Assembly: GCA_021324855.1 (NCBI GenBank)
Contig: JAJPIG010000026.1
Span: forward strand, 152,100 to 216,099
DNA length: 64,000 nucleotides
Direction of reading: 5' to 3'
DNA from: Pseudomonadota bacterium
Lineage (GTDB): Bacteria > Desulfobacterota > Binatia > Binatales > Binataceae
The notes beneath the pieces were generated by a model that worked only from the letters and a program-made list of their open reading frames with translations, was not told where the DNA came from and searched no databases. The translations under genes and the position numbers were made by a program. Positions within the stretch are counted from its first letter, which is position 1. Each line of letters opens with the position of its first letter. Positions 44,343 through 52,822 of this stretch are shown in pieces.

Positions 44343-45566
44343 TCACCGCCTCAATGTCAGCGCTTCGCTGTCCAGACGCACGGCGACGCCTCCCGCGGTA
44401 TCGGCCGCGTCGATATGCGGGATGTCGTTATCGACCCAGAGCTGCATCGCAGATCGCCGGCGCCACCAGGCGGCAACCTCCGAGGGCAGCGCCCGCCAGG
44501 CACCCTCGAAATCAGCAAGGCGTTTGAGGAGTTCGTCGTACTGCTCGAGGCGGCAGCCGCTGCCACTATAGTCGGGATGCGTCAGCAGCAGCACCATCCC
44601 GCCGCACGCCGCAATCCATTGCGCCTTTAATGTCCAGATTTGCAGCGGATCGCGATGCAACAGGTTAATGAGCGTATGGTCCTGGGGCATCGTGTACGGC
44701 AACTCGATGATCCGGCCAAGGTGAAACGGAAAGATGCTGCAGGTGCCGCCCGGCTGCGGCTCATAGGGGTCGGTATCGGAGAAACTCGAGTCGTGATCGA
44801 AAGCCATTCGCGCGATCCAATCGGCCCGTCTGAGCGTCGATGGCGCGCGAAAGCCTGTAAGTCGGTGCTCATCGGCGGCCCGCTCGAGAAGTGGCCGCAA
44901 ATGCCTGAAATCGGCCGCACTCCGGAACAACCGGCCGTCATGGCTGAGCCCGTGCGCGCCAAATTCGAAGCCGCGCGCCTGTAAACCCGCCAAGTGATTC
45001 CAATCGATCGGAAATTGCGCGAGCGGAAGATTCCATGCCGAACGAAAGCCGTAGCGCTCCTCCATGTCCGCCATGGCGTCAATGCGCTTCAGCCCAATGG
45101 GACTTTCGACATCGTGCGTGAGTACGATGCAGCAGCGTTTGGCGTCAGGCCAGAAGGCGATGTGCCACGCCTGTCTGGTGTTCACCAGTTCGAGACAAGT
45201 GCGTAACCATTCGCGCCAGAAATCAATGAGAGCACTTTCGCATGGCCAGTTCGGAAACCCTTGTCGCGCGCGTGTGCGCACTGCAAGAGAGTGCGCCCGA
45301 TGCCGCAGTGACTCCGGGATTAGCCGTTTAATCCGGTAATAGGCGCCTATCCCGGCCGGCGGTCGGCGCTGAGCCTCTGGCAGATATCGTTCGAACAGGA
45401 AATGCTCCGCCAGCTCTTCCGAACTCTCGATCATCGACGAAACGGTTGCGCGCCAGTTCTCGGGTAACTTCCAAAACGAGAAGGCGTCATTGCGGGCGCC
45501 GCGAATGTGGGGCATCGCATCTTCGGGCGGCGCCGGCGTTATATCTTGGGCGACAGTTAGCGCCAT
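44343..45566 (-). CDS. polysaccharide deacetylase-family protein (NodB fold)
   Basis: A 407-residue protein from ATG 45566, which overlaps the end of the GT2 gene by 10 bp; the frame is open further upstream but only as an overlap with that gene. The deacetylase core shows CCIVLTHDVESPIGLKRID (metal/catalytic Asp region), FEFGAHGLSHDGRLF with HxxxH metal ligands, TGFRAPSTLRRADWI, and a late LLLTHPDYSG. It probably removes acetyl groups from the polymer or its precursor. No signal peptide is seen, which suggests a cytoplasmic precursor or a membrane-associated site. Confidence 0.82.
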   Translation of the reverse strand: MALTVAQDITPAPPEDAMPHIRGARNDAFSFWKLPENWRATVSSMIESSEELAEHFLFERYLPEAQRRPPAGIGAYYRIKRLIPESLRHRAHSLAVRTRARQGFPNWPCESALIDFWREWLRTCLELVNTRQAWHIAFWPDAKRCCIVLTHDVESPIGLKRIDAMADMEERYGFRSAWNLPLAQFPIDWNHLAGLQARGFEFGAHGLSHDGRLFRSAADFRHLRPLLERAADEHRLTGFRAPSTLRRADWIARMAFDHDSSFSDTDPYEPQPGGTCSIFPFHLGRIIELPYTMPQDHTLINLLHRDPLQIWTLKAQWIAACGGMVLLLTHPDYSGSGCRLEQYDELLKRLADFEGAWRALPSEVAAWWRRRSAMQLWVDNDIPHIDAADTAGGVAVRLDSEALTLRR

Positions 45567-46411
45567 ACCGACTCGAGCATAAGCAGCCTGCGTATCTGTT
45601 GACGTCTCGTGAATCGGATTAGGTCGGGGGTCGCGGCTTGCGGCCACCCGCGCAAATAACCTTCGACAAAGCCGGCCAACATGAGCAGTCCCCCGATGAG
45701 GACCGGGCGCTCGAGGCAATTTCGTGCCGTGCGCGCCGCCATGAACAATGGCGAGTAGCCGGCCAGATAAGCGGCTCGTCCCGTTGCCAGGCGCGCACGC
45801 CATCTGCCGCCTGCCGCGCCCTGCGGGCGCAGATGGTAGGCGCGAATCTCGCGAAAGCTGCGGGTCCTGAAGCCCAGCATCATTGCCCGCGTCTCATCGA
45901 CCGTATCCCAGCCCAGCCCGGCATGAAGTCCCCCGATCGCCGAAAAGCATCGCGACGAATACATCTTCGCCGCGCCGCGGGTATGAAACGCGGGTACCCG
46001 CATCTCCTGCCAGCGGCCCTGGTGTTGCTCGTAGAGCACCGGGCCCGCAATCCCAAGCATGGGGTCGCGATCGAATTCCGCCATCAGCAGCTCGGCGAAA
46101 TCGGACTCAAAACTCAAATCCGCATCGAGCCGCAGTATGAAGTCGTATTGCCCGGTCGTTTCCACAGTGAGAAAGCGCATGATCACGGACTCGCCGCCGG
46201 GCGCGCGCGCGTGTCCCCGCTCGAGATGATGTGCTTCGATCCAGTCATAACGGGCGGCGGCTTCCGAGACGATCTCCGGAGTCGAATCTGTCGAACCGTC
46301 ATCGATGATGATCCAGCGTTCCGGCCTACGCCTCTGCGCGGCCATCGACCGAATCAGGCTCGGCAGCAATCGTTCCTCGTCTCGAGCGGGAGTGATGGCC
46401 AGGTAGTTCAT
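45557..46411 (-). CDS. family 2 glycosyltransferase with C-terminal hydrophobic segment
   Basis: A 284-residue GT-A enzyme. The N-terminus is NYLAITPARDEERLLPSLIR, followed by WIIIDDGSTDSTPEIVSEAA, and the DxD site is ILRLDADLSFESDF. The acceptor-side loop LHAGLGWDTVDETRAMMLGF is typical. A weak C-terminal membrane helix (RPVLIGGLLMLAGFVEGYL) may tether it to the inner membrane. GTG 46414 is an alternative start. The start overlaps the stop of the small upstream frame. Confidence 0.88.
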   Translation of the reverse strand: MNYLAITPARDEERLLPSLIRSMAAQRRRPERWIIIDDGSTDSTPEIVSEAAARYDWIEAHHLERGHARAPGGESVIMRFLTVETTGQYDFILRLDADLSFESDFAELLMAEFDRDPMLGIAGPVLYEQHQGRWQEMRVPAFHTRGAAKMYSSRCFSAIGGLHAGLGWDTVDETRAMMLGFRTRSFREIRAYHLRPQGAAGGRWRARLATGRAAYLAGYSPLFMAARTARNCLERPVLIGGLLMLAGFVEGYLRGWPQAATPDLIRFTRRQQIRRLLMLESVWR

Positions 46412-46656
46412 CACACGATGTACCCGTCGGGCGGCCGAGCTATAAGCTCCGCCTCCGGTTTGCGTACCGCTTTCGCGCTTGAATTTCGGGTTGGTCCTTT
46501 ACGGCTGGGATTTTTGCTTGATTCCTGTTGCGAGGCGCTTGCCGCCGCCGAAAGCTCCGCCGGTGTTTCGATGAGCGGATTATCGCGGACGCTGCGGGCG
46601 AAAGGACGTCGGCGCCCTGGCTGCGCGGAGGCGAGCGGCTTGGTCGAAGGGTTCAA
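46411..46656 (-). CDS. possible small Ser/Pro/Ala-rich protein in EPS locus 2
   Basis: An 81-codon frame (TTG 46656) exactly fills the gap between the phosphoglycosyltransferase and the GT2 gene, overlapping the first by 4 bp (TTGA) and touching the second through TGATG. The same kind of overlap is used by neighbouring genes, which argues for a real gene. The composition is low-complexity, basic and Ser/Ala-rich, with no fold or signal, which argues against. Function unknown. Confidence 0.35.
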   Translation of the reverse strand: MNPSTKPLASAQPGRRRPFARSVRDNPLIETPAELSAAASASQQESSKNPSRKGPTRNSSAKAVRKPEAELIARPPDGYIV

Positions 46657-48086
46657 ACGCCTTCTCCACGCAGCAGGATAGGTAGCGTACGCGCAAGGAT
46701 TCGAAGATCTCTAACGAACGACCAATCCTCCAGGTACTGCACATCGAGCCGCACCATCTCCTCGAACGACAGGCGGTTGCGCCCGCTTACCTGCCATAAG
46801 CCGGTGATTCCCGGCAGACCTTCTAGGCGTCGCCGATGCCATTCATCGTAAAGTGAGAGTTCGTAAGGCAACGCAGGGCGTGGACCGATCAGGCTCATTT
46901 CACCCCGGACCACGTTGACCAGTTGCGGCAGCTCATCGATGCTGAAACGGCGCAGAATCCGGCCGACGAGCGTGATTCGATCGTCATCGGCAAGTTTGTA
47001 GACCGAGTGTCCATTGTTGCCCTGTACCGCAGCGGTCCCGTTGCGAATCCATTCCTGCACGTAATTGCGATGCACCACGTCGCCGGCGTCCTTACGCATT
47101 GTGCGGAGCTTGAGAAGCTCGAACGGCTTTCCCCGGATCCCGATCCGCGTTTGCCGGAACAGGATCGGGGAACCATCGGTGAGCCGCACGGCGAGCGCGC
47201 CCAACGCCAGCGCCGGCGCCGTCGCGATCAGCAGGATGCTTCCCGCAATCAGATCGAAGCCGCGCTTGATGACGAAGTTCAGGCCTTCAATGTTCGAGCC
47301 GCGGGGCCCGATTAGCGGAACGCTGCCGAGCCAGTCGACGGTGATGCCCATGCCGAGCGACTGCAGCATCGAGGGCACCATCCACCACCGCACGCGCGCA
47401 CGCTCGCAGAGCTGAACCAACTCCTCCTGCTGAAGCTGTGCCGCGCGGGGCAGCGCGATCGCAACCTCCAGTGAAGGAAACTCTTTGGCGAGGTCGAGAA
47501 TTTTTTCGAGCGGGCCGATCACCGGATACCCGCGGTATTGCCGGCCGGCTTCGCCCTCGGCGATAAATCCGACCGGCTCATATGGCGTCATGTGATCGAG
47601 CAATTGGTCGAGCAGGTAGTGCGCGACCTCATTGAATCCGACCACCGCGAGCGGGATCGCGATCGCCGGATTCGCATAGACCCGCCGCAGCAGCGAACGC
47701 GTCACGGAGCGCATCAGGATGACCAGCGGTATGCTGCCGAGATACGCCAGCGCGACTGTGATTCGCGATACCTCGAGATGCGCTATGAAGCCGACCAGCA
47801 GGCAAACGAGCGCGGTCACCGAACATCCCTTCAATATCGCGATCGCCTCCTTCAGGCCGCCGTTGCGCATCCGGTAAAGGCCGAAGCTGTGAAATACCGA
47901 GACGGCTAATACGGCTGCTCCCACCGTGCCGACGGAAAGCAGCGATGGGCTTGTTTCCAGCAGGCGGCTCTCCATCGAGCCCGACGGATCGTGCAGGTAG
48001 AGGGCGGTCGCGAAGGCCGCGAGCAGGGCGCTGAGATCGGCCGCGACGAAGAGCGCCTGCTGTTTCTTCAGTTCTCCTGCAAACAT
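46653..48086 (-). CDS. WbaP-like polyprenyl-phosphate sugar-1-phosphate transferase
   Basis: 477 residues from ATG 48086, eight bases after the aminotransferase stop and led by AGAGGGG. Five N-terminal helices and a CoA-binding-like central domain precede the catalytic bac_transf domain: DLIAGSILLIATAPALALGA, SPILFRQTRIGIRGKPFELL, FSIDELPQLVNVVRGEMSLI, GPRPALPYE and GITGLWQVSGRN. It transfers hexose-1-phosphate to undecaprenyl phosphate and should start the locus-2 repeat unit. Locus 1 instead uses a WecA-like enzyme. The family call is firm. Confidence 0.93.
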   Translation of the reverse strand: MFAGELKKQQALFVAADLSALLAAFATALYLHDPSGSMESRLLETSPSLLSVGTVGAAVLAVSVFHSFGLYRMRNGGLKEAIAILKGCSVTALVCLLVGFIAHLEVSRITVALAYLGSIPLVILMRSVTRSLLRRVYANPAIAIPLAVVGFNEVAHYLLDQLLDHMTPYEPVGFIAEGEAGRQYRGYPVIGPLEKILDLAKEFPSLEVAIALPRAAQLQQEELVQLCERARVRWWMVPSMLQSLGMGITVDWLGSVPLIGPRGSNIEGLNFVIKRGFDLIAGSILLIATAPALALGALAVRLTDGSPILFRQTRIGIRGKPFELLKLRTMRKDAGDVVHRNYVQEWIRNGTAAVQGNNGHSVYKLADDDRITLVGRILRRFSIDELPQLVNVVRGEMSLIGPRPALPYELSLYDEWHRRRLEGLPGITGLWQVSGRNRLSFEEMVRLDVQYLEDWSFVRDLRILARTLPILLRGEGV

Positions 48087-48094
48087 TCGCCCCT

Positions 48095-49297
48095 CTATCC
48101 ATGAACCTCCATTTCCGTTGCGCGCCGCTTTTCCCGATCTTCGATCGAGACCGGCGGAACGGATGAATGGAGCGCTTCGCGCACCAACTCGGCAACCCGA
48201 ACAATGTCGAGGTTCGACAGATGCGGATGCAGCGGCAGCGAGAGGACCGTATCCGCAATCTGCTCGCTGACCGGGAAATCGCCGCTGCGATAGGCAAGCG
48301 CGTGGCAGGCCGGCTGTAGATGCAACGGCACGGGATAATGAATCCCGCATTCGATTTTGTTCATCAGCAGTGCATTGCGAATCGCGTCGCGTCGCCGGCT
48401 CCGAATCGTGAACAGATGCCAGCACGACGATGCATCCGCGGGCTCATGCTGAAGTCGGACCTCGTCGGATGCGAACAACTCACGATAGGCGGCAGCAAGC
48501 TCACGACGCTTCTGATTCCAGCGCTCCAACTGAACGAGTTTGGCTCGCAACACGACCGCCTGGAGCGCATCGAGCCTCGCGTTATAGCCATATTCCTCAT
48601 GCAGGTAGTGAGAAATTCGCCCGTGATCGCGCATCGAACGTATGCGCCGCGCGAGGTCTTCGTTGTCGGTCGCGATCGCGCCGCCTTCGCCCCACGCGCC
48701 GAGATTCTTGCCCGGGTAAAACGAAAAGCATCCTGCGTCACCCATCGTGCCGGTCGCAACCCATCGGCCCCCGATCTTCACCCGCGCGCCGTGCGCCTGG
48801 CAGGCGTCTTCGATGACCGCCAGCTTGAAACGCTTCGCGATTGCGATCAGCTCCGGCATCGGCGCGGGCATTCCATACAGATGCACCGGCAGGATGGCGC
48901 GGGGTCCGTTAAGCGAGTTAAAGCGCTTGCGTTCGAGATACTTAAGCAGCGCAGCGGGACTCATGTTGCAGGTCGCCGGATCGACATCCACGAACACCGG
49001 ACGGGCGCCCGTCTGCACAATCGCCTCGACCGTCGCAATGAAAGTCATCGGAACGGTGATCACTTCATCATCGGGCCCGACGCCGGCCGCCAGCAATGCC
49101 AGGCGCAATGCGTCGGTGCCGCTGGACACGGTCAGAACGTGACGCGCGCCGAGGAACCGCGCGAACTCCTGTTCGAAGGCCTCCACTCGCGCGCCGCCGA
49201 CATACGCGGTCTCGCGATGAACCACGGCCATTTCGGTCTCCACGGCCTCGCGAATTTCGGCGTTCTGCGCTGCGAGATCCACCAGCTTCATTTGCAT
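48095..49297 (-). CDS. DegT/DnrJ/EryC1/StrS-family sugar aminotransferase (WbpE-like)
   Basis: 400 residues; ATG 49297 follows AGGTGA at good distance, and ATG 49312 or 49291 are alternatives. The PLP-binding lysine lies in DAGCFSFYPGKNLGAWGEGG, with VSSGTDALRLALLAAGVGPD and VIEDACQAHGA forming the cofactor site. With the oxidoreductase and acyltransferase just upstream it matches the WbpB-WbpD-WbpE set that makes UDP-2,3-diacetamido-2,3-dideoxy-glucuronic acid. The 3-amino transfer is therefore the likely reaction. Confidence 0.9.
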   Translation of the reverse strand: MQMKLVDLAAQNAEIREAVETEMAVVHRETAYVGGARVEAFEQEFARFLGARHVLTVSSGTDALRLALLAAGVGPDDEVITVPMTFIATVEAIVQTGARPVFVDVDPATCNMSPAALLKYLERKRFNSLNGPRAILPVHLYGMPAPMPELIAIAKRFKLAVIEDACQAHGARVKIGGRWVATGTMGDAGCFSFYPGKNLGAWGEGGAIATDNEDLARRIRSMRDHGRISHYLHEEYGYNARLDALQAVVLRAKLVQLERWNQKRRELAAAYRELFASDEVRLQHEPADASSCWHLFTIRSRRRDAIRNALLMNKIECGIHYPVPLHLQPACHALAYRSGDFPVSEQIADTVLSLPLHPHLSNLDIVRVAELVREALHSSVPPVSIEDREKRRATEMEVHG

Positions 49298-49308
49298 CAC
49301 TTCACCTC

Positions 49309-49824
49309 TCATTTGGTTTGAAGATCGTTGGTTTCAATCAGACGCCGCCACGCACGCGCCGGATGTCCGGCGACCAGGGTGTTCGGCGGCACATCTCGTG
49401 TCACCAGCGCGCCCGCGCCGACCATTGCGTTCGCGCCGATTGTCACGCCGCACATCACCACCGCCCCGCTGCCGATCGTGGCGCCGCGTCCGATCAACGT
49501 AGTTTCGAGTTTCCAGTCGCTCTCCGTCTGCGGATTACCGTCCGGGGTGGTGGCCCGCGGATAGCGATCGTTGATGAAAATCACGCCGTGGCCGACGAAC
49601 ACCTCGTCCTCGATTTTGACCCCGGCGCAGATGAAGGTATGGCTCGAGATTTTGCAGCGTGCGCCAATCCGTGCGCCGCGCTGTACCTCCACGAAGGCCC
49701 CGATTCGGGTCTCAGCGCCGACTTCGCATCCGTAGAGATTGACGAACGGCGCGAGTCTCACATCGGGGCCGAGGACGACATCCTCGCCGACGCAAACATT
49801 CGGCGGCAGAACCGGTTTGGTCAT
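49309..49824 (-). CDS. left-handed beta-helix N-acetyltransferase (WbpD-like)
   Basis: A 171-residue hexapeptide-repeat acyltransferase. I use ATG 49824 (GAGG upstream); a GTG at 49836 would overlap the preceding stop. Repeats such as IGAFVEVQRGARIGARCKIS, the hairpin HTFICAGVKIEDEVFVGHGV and IGANAMVGAGALVTRDVP are the coils of the LbH domain. It resembles WbpD/WlbB enzymes that acetylate UDP-3-amino sugars with acetyl-CoA. The position between the WbpB-like and WbpE-like genes fits that role. Confidence 0.88.
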   Translation of the reverse strand: MTKPVLPPNVCVGEDVVLGPDVRLAPFVNLYGCEVGAETRIGAFVEVQRGARIGARCKISSHTFICAGVKIEDEVFVGHGVIFINDRYPRATTPDGNPQTESDWKLETTLIGRGATIGSGAVVMCGVTIGANAMVGAGALVTRDVPPNTLVAGHPARAWRRLIETNDLQTK

Positions 49825-49832
49825 GCCCTGCC

Positions 49833-50945
49833 TCACACCGCGGTGCGATCGACCGGCACGGTTCGTCCATTTTCACGCAGCGACAGGTTCGCCGCTTCGA
49901 GCACGCTTACCACGCGCAGGCCATCGAGCCCGTCGGTATGGGGCGTCGTGCCGTCGCTTATACAGTCCACGAAATGCTGACATTCGACGCGCAGTGGCTC
50001 TGATTCCTCGATCCGGGGGATCTGGATGTCGCCATAGCGATAGGAGAAGTGAAACTCGCCGTACGTATCGTAATAGCGGTGAACATTGACGCCACGATCG
50101 TAGACGCGGATCTTCTCCTGCGGCATCGTATCGTCGTAGACCAGCATCTTGCGCGAGCCGACGATGGTCGTGCGTCTGATCTTGTTCGGATCGAGCCAGC
50201 TCACGTGGACGAACGCGATCACGTTGTTTGGGAAATGCATCGTCAGCAATGCGACGTTTTCCACTGCTTGGCCGTAATGGCTCTGGCCCTGGCAGCTCAC
50301 CGAATCCGGTAGCCGGCCCATTAACATCAGGATGATCGAGATATCGTGCGCGGCGAGGTCCCAGGCAACGTTAACGTCGTGCTGGAAGAGACCCAGGTTG
50401 GCGCGCGTCGAACTGATGTAGAGCACATCGCCGAGCTCGCCGGCCTCGATCAATTCATGAATCTTCAGTACCGGCGCACTGTAAAGGAACGTATGGCCGA
50501 CCATGAGCGTTCGGCCCTGCTCTCGCGAGAGGCGCACCAGATCGGCGCTCTCGCGACATGACATCGCCAGCGGCTTCTCGACCAGTACCGACTTGCCGGC
50601 TTCAAGCGCCATCCGCGCCAGCCGATAATGCGTGCTGACCGGAGTCGCGATGACCATTGCATCGAGTCCGGAATCGTTCAGCAGCTCCTCGAAGCTCGCA
50701 GTGGTGGCGACCCCTGGATAGAGCGCTTCAATATGTTCACAGCGCGCCGCATCGAGGTCGCACGCGATCAACCGCCGCGCGCAACGTAATTGATGCAAAT
50801 TGCGGATCCAGTTGGGTCCCCAGTAGCCAAGTCCGACCACCGCGATGCCGTCGAGCTTCGGAGTCCTGCCGGTGCGGTCGTGGTGATTTTCCGTGTGCGC
50901 AGGCCGGAGCCCACGAACCTGTTCGATTGGTAAAGAACCGCTCAT
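49833..50945 (-). CDS. Gfo/Idh/MocA-family sugar-nucleotide oxidoreductase (WbpB-like)
   Basis: 370 residues with a polar N-terminal extension of ~30, then the NAD(P) loop GIAVVGLGYWGPNWIRNL, the catalytic VLVEKPLAMSCRE and DLAAHDISIILMLMG, and a beta-sheet domain with FVHVSWLDPNKIRRTTI. WbpB-type enzymes oxidise the C3 hydroxyl of UDP-GlcNAcA before transamination. Its ATG overlaps the CpsD-like stop by 4 bp and its stop overlaps the GTG alternative of the acyltransferase gene. Confidence 0.88.
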   Translation of the reverse strand: MSGSLPIEQVRGLRPAHTENHHDRTGRTPKLDGIAVVGLGYWGPNWIRNLHQLRCARRLIACDLDAARCEHIEALYPGVATTASFEELLNDSGLDAMVIATPVSTHYRLARMALEAGKSVLVEKPLAMSCRESADLVRLSREQGRTLMVGHTFLYSAPVLKIHELIEAGELGDVLYISSTRANLGLFQHDVNVAWDLAAHDISIILMLMGRLPDSVSCQGQSHYGQAVENVALLTMHFPNNVIAFVHVSWLDPNKIRRTTIVGSRKMLVYDDTMPQEKIRVYDRGVNVHRYYDTYGEFHFSYRYGDIQIPRIEESEPLRVECQHFVDCISDGTTPHTDGLDGLRVVSVLEAANLSLRENGRTVPVDRTAV

Positions 50946-51712
50946 TGCCTCCTCGCCTTTGTTCCGCGAGTGACAGCCGTATCGGCCACCGCGTTTAGAA
51001 TCGCGCCCGCGAGCGTACGGTTCGCTCCTCGCAATGCCGCGGCCGTAGTCGCGACATCACGCCGTTTCGTATAGCCGTAACGAATGACCAGAAGGATCGG
51101 ATCGCCGGGCCTCGCCAGCGGCAACATCCGGCTGTCCAGTCTTGCGACTCCAAGATCGATTACCGCCGCCGGAAACGCGGCCATGCGCTCCTCGAGTTGG
51201 GCGAGCGCGGCGCGGCGGCCGCTTTCCTCGCCCGGCAAGCAGCAGCTCGCGAGTTCGAGCCGCGGCCATCCCGTTGAATGCATCTGCAGTGCGCCATCCA
51301 GCACCACCTGGGGAGTGGGCGCGTTGCGCCCGAAAATCCTGTGGAGCGACGGACGGCGCAGGTGGGCGTCGACCAGAAGGGTTTCGAGCGCAAGGCGCTG
51401 ACTCAAATCGAAGGCGAGTGCCGCAGCGACGGTTGTTGCACCGTCTCCGGGGCTGCATCCGCTGACCAGCAGACGAATTGAGCTGTCGACCATCGCCATC
51501 GGCGCGATGCGCTCGCACAGGCTCCGAATTTCCTCTGACCGCGTCAGAGAGCCGAGTAGCTGCTGCGAGGCCGGCAGCGGTACGATGGAACGCCCGGGCT
51601 GGGAGCCGTCTGCGCCGTCCTGTGTGGTCGTGCCGTTGGCGCCGTCAAGCGCATCGAACTGCTCTTCACGCGCTGGTGTCAGTCGGCTCATGGCGTCGTA
51701 GTACTTGCCCAC
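50942..51712 (-). CDS. CpsD/BY-kinase-like ATPase lacking the Walker A lysine
   Basis: A 256-residue cytoplasmic protein like the kinase half of Wzc/CpsD. The Walker A region reads SGCSPGDGATTVAAALAF, with Ala92 where BY-kinases have the essential Lys. Walker A' reads LLVDAHLRRPSLHRIFG, with His117 in place of the usual Asp. The C-terminus (VTRGTKARRQ) has no tyrosine cluster. Such MinD-like relatives without kinase activity occur in EPS loci. It may bind nucleotide weakly and regulate the Wzz partner encoded two genes upstream. Overlap with the next gene is 4 bp. Confidence 0.82.
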   Translation of the reverse strand: MGKYYDAMSRLTPAREEQFDALDGANGTTTQDGADGSQPGRSIVPLPASQQLLGSLTRSEEIRSLCERIAPMAMVDSSIRLLVSGCSPGDGATTVAAALAFDLSQRLALETLLVDAHLRRPSLHRIFGRNAPTPQVVLDGALQMHSTGWPRLELASCCLPGEESGRRAALAQLEERMAAFPAAVIDLGVARLDSRMLPLARPGDPILLVIRYGYTKRRDVATTAAALRGANRTLAGAILNAVADTAVTRGTKARRQ

Positions 51713-51715
51713 GAA

Positions 51716-52822
51716 CTACTCCTGCGAAGGTGACTCAGATGCCGGAAGACCGGAGTTTTCGAACCGATTCGGATGGCGGTCCGCGCCCGATGAACCGGCG
51801 CCGCTCAGTTGGTCGATCTGCTGCACGGCGAAATTCATCTGCTCGTTAAGCCATCGCGAAAGCGAATCGCGAAAATTCCAGCAGTACGCTGCGCCCATCG
51901 CGACGACCCACAGCATCGCGAAGACCGCGGCCGGGCGTCGAAACCGCTCGAACCATCGACGGCGCACCTTGGAAAACCGGTTCGCTTCGGAACTCGGTGC
52001 CGCAAGTCGGGGCTTGGATGGGGCGTATTCGGCGATCGCGGCGCGCGCCTGGCTCATCGTGACCCGCGTCACGCCAGCCGCGAACGCCATTAACATTGCG
52101 TTGTGACACAGCACGTTGATCCGCCGTGGAACACCACCGCTGTGGTCCACAAGACAACCGAGCGTACGCCGCGAAAAAATTCGGGTTGGCTCTCCACGCA
52201 GGCTCCGCAGCCGATGATCGACGTACTCGATGCTTTCCGCTCGATCGAGCGATCGCAGCACCGCCCGGGCGCCGATGCGATCGCTAATCGACCGCATCGC
52301 CGGCCGTGTTAGCCGATCCAGCAGATCCATCGTTCCGAGCAGCACGAAGTGGAGCTGCCGCTCGTCGACCCGGCCGCAGCTCGCGAGCATTCGAAGTTCC
52401 TCGAGATCATGATCGGCGAATCCCTGCGCCTCATCGAAAACCGCCACCACGCGTTCGCCGGGATTGAGCGTCTTAAGCAGAATGTTGAGGGCCTCGATCG
52501 CGGCCCCGCGATACTCGGTGGGCCGCGTGACTCCGAGCTGGCGCAGGATTTCCCGCAGCGCACCATCGAAGCCCACCCGCGGATTTGGCACGTACGCCGC
52601 GCGCACGCGCTGGTGCTTGCGCATCATCAACGCGCACGCGAGGGTGCTCTTGCCGGTTCCGGGTTCTCCGACCAGCAATGTGAAGCCGCTCGGCTCATGC
52701 GAGAAACCCCATTCCAATGCCGCCAGCGCTTCGCGATGCGTCGGGCCCGTGAAAAGCGCCCGCGGCGAGGCGTCGAAGCGGAAGGGTGGACCGCACAGGC
52801 CGAAGTGTTCGTAGTAGGTCAT
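51716..52822 (-). CDS. ExeA/GspA-type AAA ATPase with C-terminal membrane anchor
   Basis: 368 residues. The N-terminal YYEHFGLCGPPFRFDASPRA and the Walker A LLVGEPGTGKSTLACALM (51-66), Walker B VVAVFDEAQG (DE at 130-131), and a C-terminal winged segment GGVPRRINVLCHNAMLMAFA match the secretion ATPases found beside GumC/CpsD genes in exosortase-type EPS loci. One membrane helix (~295-315) separates the ATPase from a short periplasmic tail. In ExeA-type proteins the ATPase remodels cell-wall interactions for an outer-membrane channel; here it probably serves the export apparatus. Confidence 0.88.
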   Translation of the reverse strand: MTYYEHFGLCGPPFRFDASPRALFTGPTHREALAALEWGFSHEPSGFTLLVGEPGTGKSTLACALMMRKHQRVRAAYVPNPRVGFDGALREILRQLGVTRPTEYRGAAIEALNILLKTLNPGERVVAVFDEAQGFADHDLEELRMLASCGRVDERQLHFVLLGTMDLLDRLTRPAMRSISDRIGARAVLRSLDRAESIEYVDHRLRSLRGEPTRIFSRRTLGCLVDHSGGVPRRINVLCHNAMLMAFAAGVTRVTMSQARAAIAEYAPSKPRLAAPSSEANRFSKVRRRWFERFRRPAAVFAMLWVVAMGAAYCWNFRDSLSRWLNEQMNFAVQQIDQLSGAGSSGADRHPNRFENSGLPASESPSQE

